Shown in pieces: positions 6,034-8,348 of a DNA stretch of 8,348 nucleotides (the stretch's first letter is position 1; every line of letters begins with the position of its first letter). Source of the stretch: Actinomycetota bacterium (GTDB lineage Bacteria; Actinomycetota; Actinomycetes; Streptosporangiales; Streptosporangiaceae). Below the pieces are notes generated by a model that was not told the origin of the DNA, did not search any database, and saw only the letters and a list, made by a program, of their open reading frames with translations. The stretch is from contig DPMS01000929.1 of NCBI GenBank assembly GCA_003541285.1, positions 1 through 8,348 of the forward strand, in the 5' to 3' direction. Position numbers and translations under genes: made by a program.

Positions 6034-8264
6034 CGGTCGTCGAACTCGTCACGGGAACGCGGCAGCGCCTGCACGGAGTGTGGCAGGAGTCGCTGGCCCG
6101 GACCGGTCACCTGCTGGTCGCCAACTCGGTGCTGACCGCCGGGGCCGGGGTGCTGTACTGGCTGCTGGCCGCGCGCCTCTACCTGCCCGCCGTGGTCGGT
6201 GTCAACTCGGCGGCCATCAGCGCGATGATGCTGCTGGCCGGGGCCGCCCAGCTGAATCTGATGAGCGCGCTGCTGCGCTTCCTGCCCACCTCCGGGCGAG
6301 CGGCCGGCCGGATGATCCGCAACGCCTACCTGGTCGGCGCTGGGCTGAGCGGCGTGGTGGCGGTCGGTTTCCTGCTCGGCCTGCGCTTCTGGGCGCCGGC
6401 CCTGACCGGCCTGCTCGGCCCGATCCCGAACGCGGCGGGATTCGTGGTCGCCACGATGCTGTGGGCGATGTTCGTCATGCAGGACAACGCCCTGGTGGCG
6501 GTGAAGCGGGCTGCCGCGGTGCCGGTCGAGAACCTGGCGTTCGCCCTGCTGAAGATCGTGCTGATCGTCGTGATGAGCGCAAGCCTGGCCGGCAGCGGCG
6601 TGTGGCTGTCCTGGGCTGCCGCGATGGCCGTCACGGTCACCGGCACGACAACCTACATCTTCCGGCGCGCCGTCCCCGCCTTCGCCCGCGCCAGCGTTCC
6701 GGGCACCGAGCACGTCCCTTCGCTGCGGGAGGTGGAGAGGTTCGTCGGACCTGACTACGTGGGTGCGCTGGCCTGGATCGCCGGCACCTCGCTGCTGCCG
6801 CTGCTGGTCCTGGATCTCACCAGCCGGCGGCAGGCGGCCGTGTTCGCCCTGGCCTGGACGATCTGCCTGGCGCTGTACCAGGTACCGATCGCGTTCGGGC
6901 AGTCGCTGGTGGCGCACGGCGTCCGCGCGCAGGACCAGCTGGACAACTACTACCGGCAGTCAATGCGGCACACCCTGCGGCTGCTGGTGCCGGTGGTCGT
7001 GCTGATCGTCGCCCTGGCCCCGCTCGGGCTGAGCTTCTTCGGCGACTGGTACGCCGACAACGGGGTCACCACGCTGCGGCTGCTTGCCCTGTCCGCGGTG
7101 CCGAACGTCGTGGTCGACCTCGCGGTCAGCCGGGCGCGGGTGGCGCGCCGCATGACCACCGTGGTGGTCGTGCTGGTCACGCTGAGCGCCTTGGTGCTGA
7201 GCCTGACCGTGGTCCTGGTACCACACATGGGGATCGTCGGCGCCGCCGCTGCCGCGCTCGTCGCCCAGAGCGGGGTGGGGGGTGCGCTGCTCGTCCGTGA
7301 CTGGGCCGCTGGTGCCCGGCGCAGGGTGCTGCGGTCCAAGCGGGGCGGGGTGCCCAGCCCGATGGTGCGCGCCGCCCTGAAGAAAGGGAAATGGCAGCAT
7401 GAGCGGGCGCTGGCAACCGTCTCCGACACCGCGGTGGTCATGGTGCGGGCACCGCGGGGCGAGAGCGCGGTGCTCAGGGTGGCGGCGACCGGGAACGGGG
7501 TGGCCAGCCTCTACCGGGAGCGCGAGGTGCTGAGCCGGCTGCGGTCGGAGGAACGGCTGGGTGAATGGCGGGCGCTGCTGCCTGTTCCCCTTGACTCAGG
7601 GGAGGTCAAGGGCGGCGGCGCCTTCCTGGTGACCAGCCGCCTGCCCGGCCGGTGTGTGCCGCTCCCGCAGGCGCGCAGCCTGACGTCGGCCGCGATCAGC
7701 GCTGTCACGCCGCTGCACGGTCTTTCCCGCACGGTCCGCGCGGTTGACGGCGCCATGCTGGATGAGTGGGTGGATGCGCCGGCCCGGCGGATATCGGAGG
7801 CGATGAGCCTGAACGGCAGCCTCGACGGGCTGGTCGCCTCGCTGCGCAGGGATCTGGCCGGCCGGTGGGTGACGCTGGGCTGGACCCACGGCGACTTCCA
7901 TCCGGGGAACCTGCTGATCGACGCCAGCGGGCAGGTGACCGGGATCGTCGACTGGAGCCAGGCGCGCGAGCAGGACCTGGTGGCCCTCGATATCGCGTTC
8001 TGGCTGCTGACGGCGCCCGACGCCGGGCAGCCCCGCGACTTCGGCGCGCGGGTGGCCGAGCCTGACCGGAACTGGACGCCAGCGGAGAGCTGCCTGCTGG
8101 ACCCCGTGATGGACGGTGGCCCGATCCCGGCCAGGACGCTGCTGCTGCTCACCTGGCTGCGGCATGTGGCCGACAACTTCGCCAAATCTGATCGCTACGC
8201 CCACAGCCTGCTGTGGGCGCGCCGCAATGTCTATCCAGTACTCCGGCAGGTGACCGATGGATGA
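6030..8264 (+). CDS. Fusion of a MOP-type (Wzx/MATE-like) flippase and an APH-family kinase domain
   Basis: This is one uninterrupted 744-residue frame with two modules. Residues 25-425 hold about 12 hydrophobic helices in the layout of oligosaccharide-lipid flippases, including an N-terminal amphipathic lead-in, LYWLLAARLYLPAVVGV (42-58), and a final helix pair at 375-422. A basic linker (423-455, including RRRVLRSKRGG at 430-440) leads to a cytoplasmic aminoglycoside-phosphotransferase-like domain (about 456-744). This domain has VLRVA in the N-lobe (481-485, Arg at the usual Lys position), acidic REREV (496-500), the catalytic loop HGDFHPGNLL (620-629; D622, N627), the metal-binding IVDWSQA (639-645; D641) and LDIAFWLL (653-660). 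The flippase half would move a lipid-linked glycan across the membrane; the kinase may phosphorylate a sugar or lipid, or regulate transport. ATG 6030 has a G-run (6017-6022) 7 nt upstream and overlaps the GT2 stop by 4 nt (ATGA), making it preferable to in-frame starts from 5931. Confidence 0.88.
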   Translation: MTVVELVTGTRQRLHGVWQESLARTGHLLVANSVLTAGAGVLYWLLAARLYLPAVVGVNSAAISAMMLLAGAAQLNLMSALLRFLPTSGRAAGRMIRNAYLVGAGLSGVVAVGFLLGLRFWAPALTGLLGPIPNAAGFVVATMLWAMFVMQDNALVAVKRAAAVPVENLAFALLKIVLIVVMSASLAGSGVWLSWAAAMAVTVTGTTTYIFRRAVPAFARASVPGTEHVPSLREVERFVGPDYVGALAWIAGTSLLPLLVLDLTSRRQAAVFALAWTICLALYQVPIAFGQSLVAHGVRAQDQLDNYYRQSMRHTLRLLVPVVVLIVALAPLGLSFFGDWYADNGVTTLRLLALSAVPNVVVDLAVSRARVARRMTTVVVVLVTLSALVLSLTVVLVPHMGIVGAAAAALVAQSGVGGALLVRDWAAGARRRVLRSKRGGVPSPMVRAALKKGKWQHERALATVSDTAVVMVRAPRGESAVLRVAATGNGVASLYREREVLSRLRSEERLGEWRALLPVPLDSGEVKGGGAFLVTSRLPGRCVPLPQARSLTSAAISAVTPLHGLSRTVRAVDGAMLDEWVDAPARRISEAMSLNGSLDGLVASLRRDLAGRWVTLGWTHGDFHPGNLLIDASGQVTGIVDWSQAREQDLVALDIAFWLLTAPDAGQPRDFGARVAEPDRNWTPAESCLLDPVMDGGPIPARTLLLLTWLRHVADNFAKSDRYAHSLLWARRNVYPVLRQVTDG

Positions 8265-8348
8265 GTGGGGGGAGGTGCTGGCCGGGGCGGGCCCGGATGC
8301 CGCCGTGGGCCAGGAAGCCAGGTCAATGACCGCGCCCGGTACTGCCGC
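8257..8348 (+). CDS. Start of the next operon gene (partial, unidentified)
   Basis: The frame opened by ATG 8257 overlaps the flippase-kinase stop by 8 nt and stays open to the window edge, about 30 codons, beginning MDEWGEVLAG. A second in-frame ATG at 8326 has AGGAAG (8312-8317) at 8 nt spacing and could be the true start, whereas 8257 has a purine run (8248-8253) only 3 nt away. Too little is visible to name a product. The position implies it continues the polysaccharide operon. Confidence 0.4.
   Translation, partial: MDEWGEVLAGAGPDAAVGQEARSMTAPGTA

Noticed and set aside
7321..8264. Reading the kinase half as an antibiotic-resistance aminoglycoside phosphotransferase
   Set aside because: The fold motifs are shared across a broad superfamily, the domain is fused to a flippase in a glycan operon, and no resistance-specific features are visible.
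1..8348. CRISPR arrays, tRNA or rRNA genes, insertion sequences
   Set aside because: No regularly spaced repeats, cloverleaf-like segments, transposase motifs or terminal inverted repeats were seen; the one long inverted repeat (388-438) has only a 7-nt loop.

Overview
This is a very GC-rich window with strong G/C bias at third codon positions and frequent GTG starts. The tail of a typical proline-pathway gene is followed by a tightly packed run of cell-surface polysaccharide genes. This suggests a high-GC actinomycete (Streptosporangiales- or Frankia-like), but the sequence alone does not settle the genus. All supported genes are on the + strand, and codon use looks uniform throughout, with no sign of recent transfer inside the window.

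Layout. Positions 2-352 hold the C-terminal third of glutamate-5-semialdehyde dehydrogenase (proA). Positions 353-628 are intergenic. This stretch contains a very strong hairpin (22 bp perfect stem, 7 nt loop) that probably ends the proA transcript, and an 11 bp tandem duplication. From about 629 to the window end runs one apparent operon. Its genes, in order, are: a large polytopic membrane protein with a C-terminal extracytoplasmic region (possibly a GT-C-like glycosyltransferase or polymerase); a small four-helix membrane protein resembling DUF1616; a NodB-type polysaccharide deacetylase without a signal peptide; a membrane-anchored GH26-like glycoside hydrolase; a family 2 glycosyltransferase with an extra N-terminal domain; and a fusion of a Wzx/MATE-type flippase with an aminoglycoside-phosphotransferase-like kinase. 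The start of one more gene lies at the right edge. The five internal junctions can all be read as 4-nt stop/start overlaps (ATGA or GTGA), implying translational coupling and a fixed assembly line.

Working model (inference). The GT2 enzyme builds a lipid-linked glycan in the cytoplasm and the cytosolic deacetylase may edit it. The flippase moves it outward, the large membrane protein may transfer or polymerise it, and the GH26-like ectoenzyme trims or processes the product. The most unusual part is the flippase-kinase fusion. Its architecture recalls mycobacterial MurJ, a MOP-family flippase with a kinase-like C-terminal domain, but here the kinase-like domain is of the APH type and keeps its catalytic motifs.
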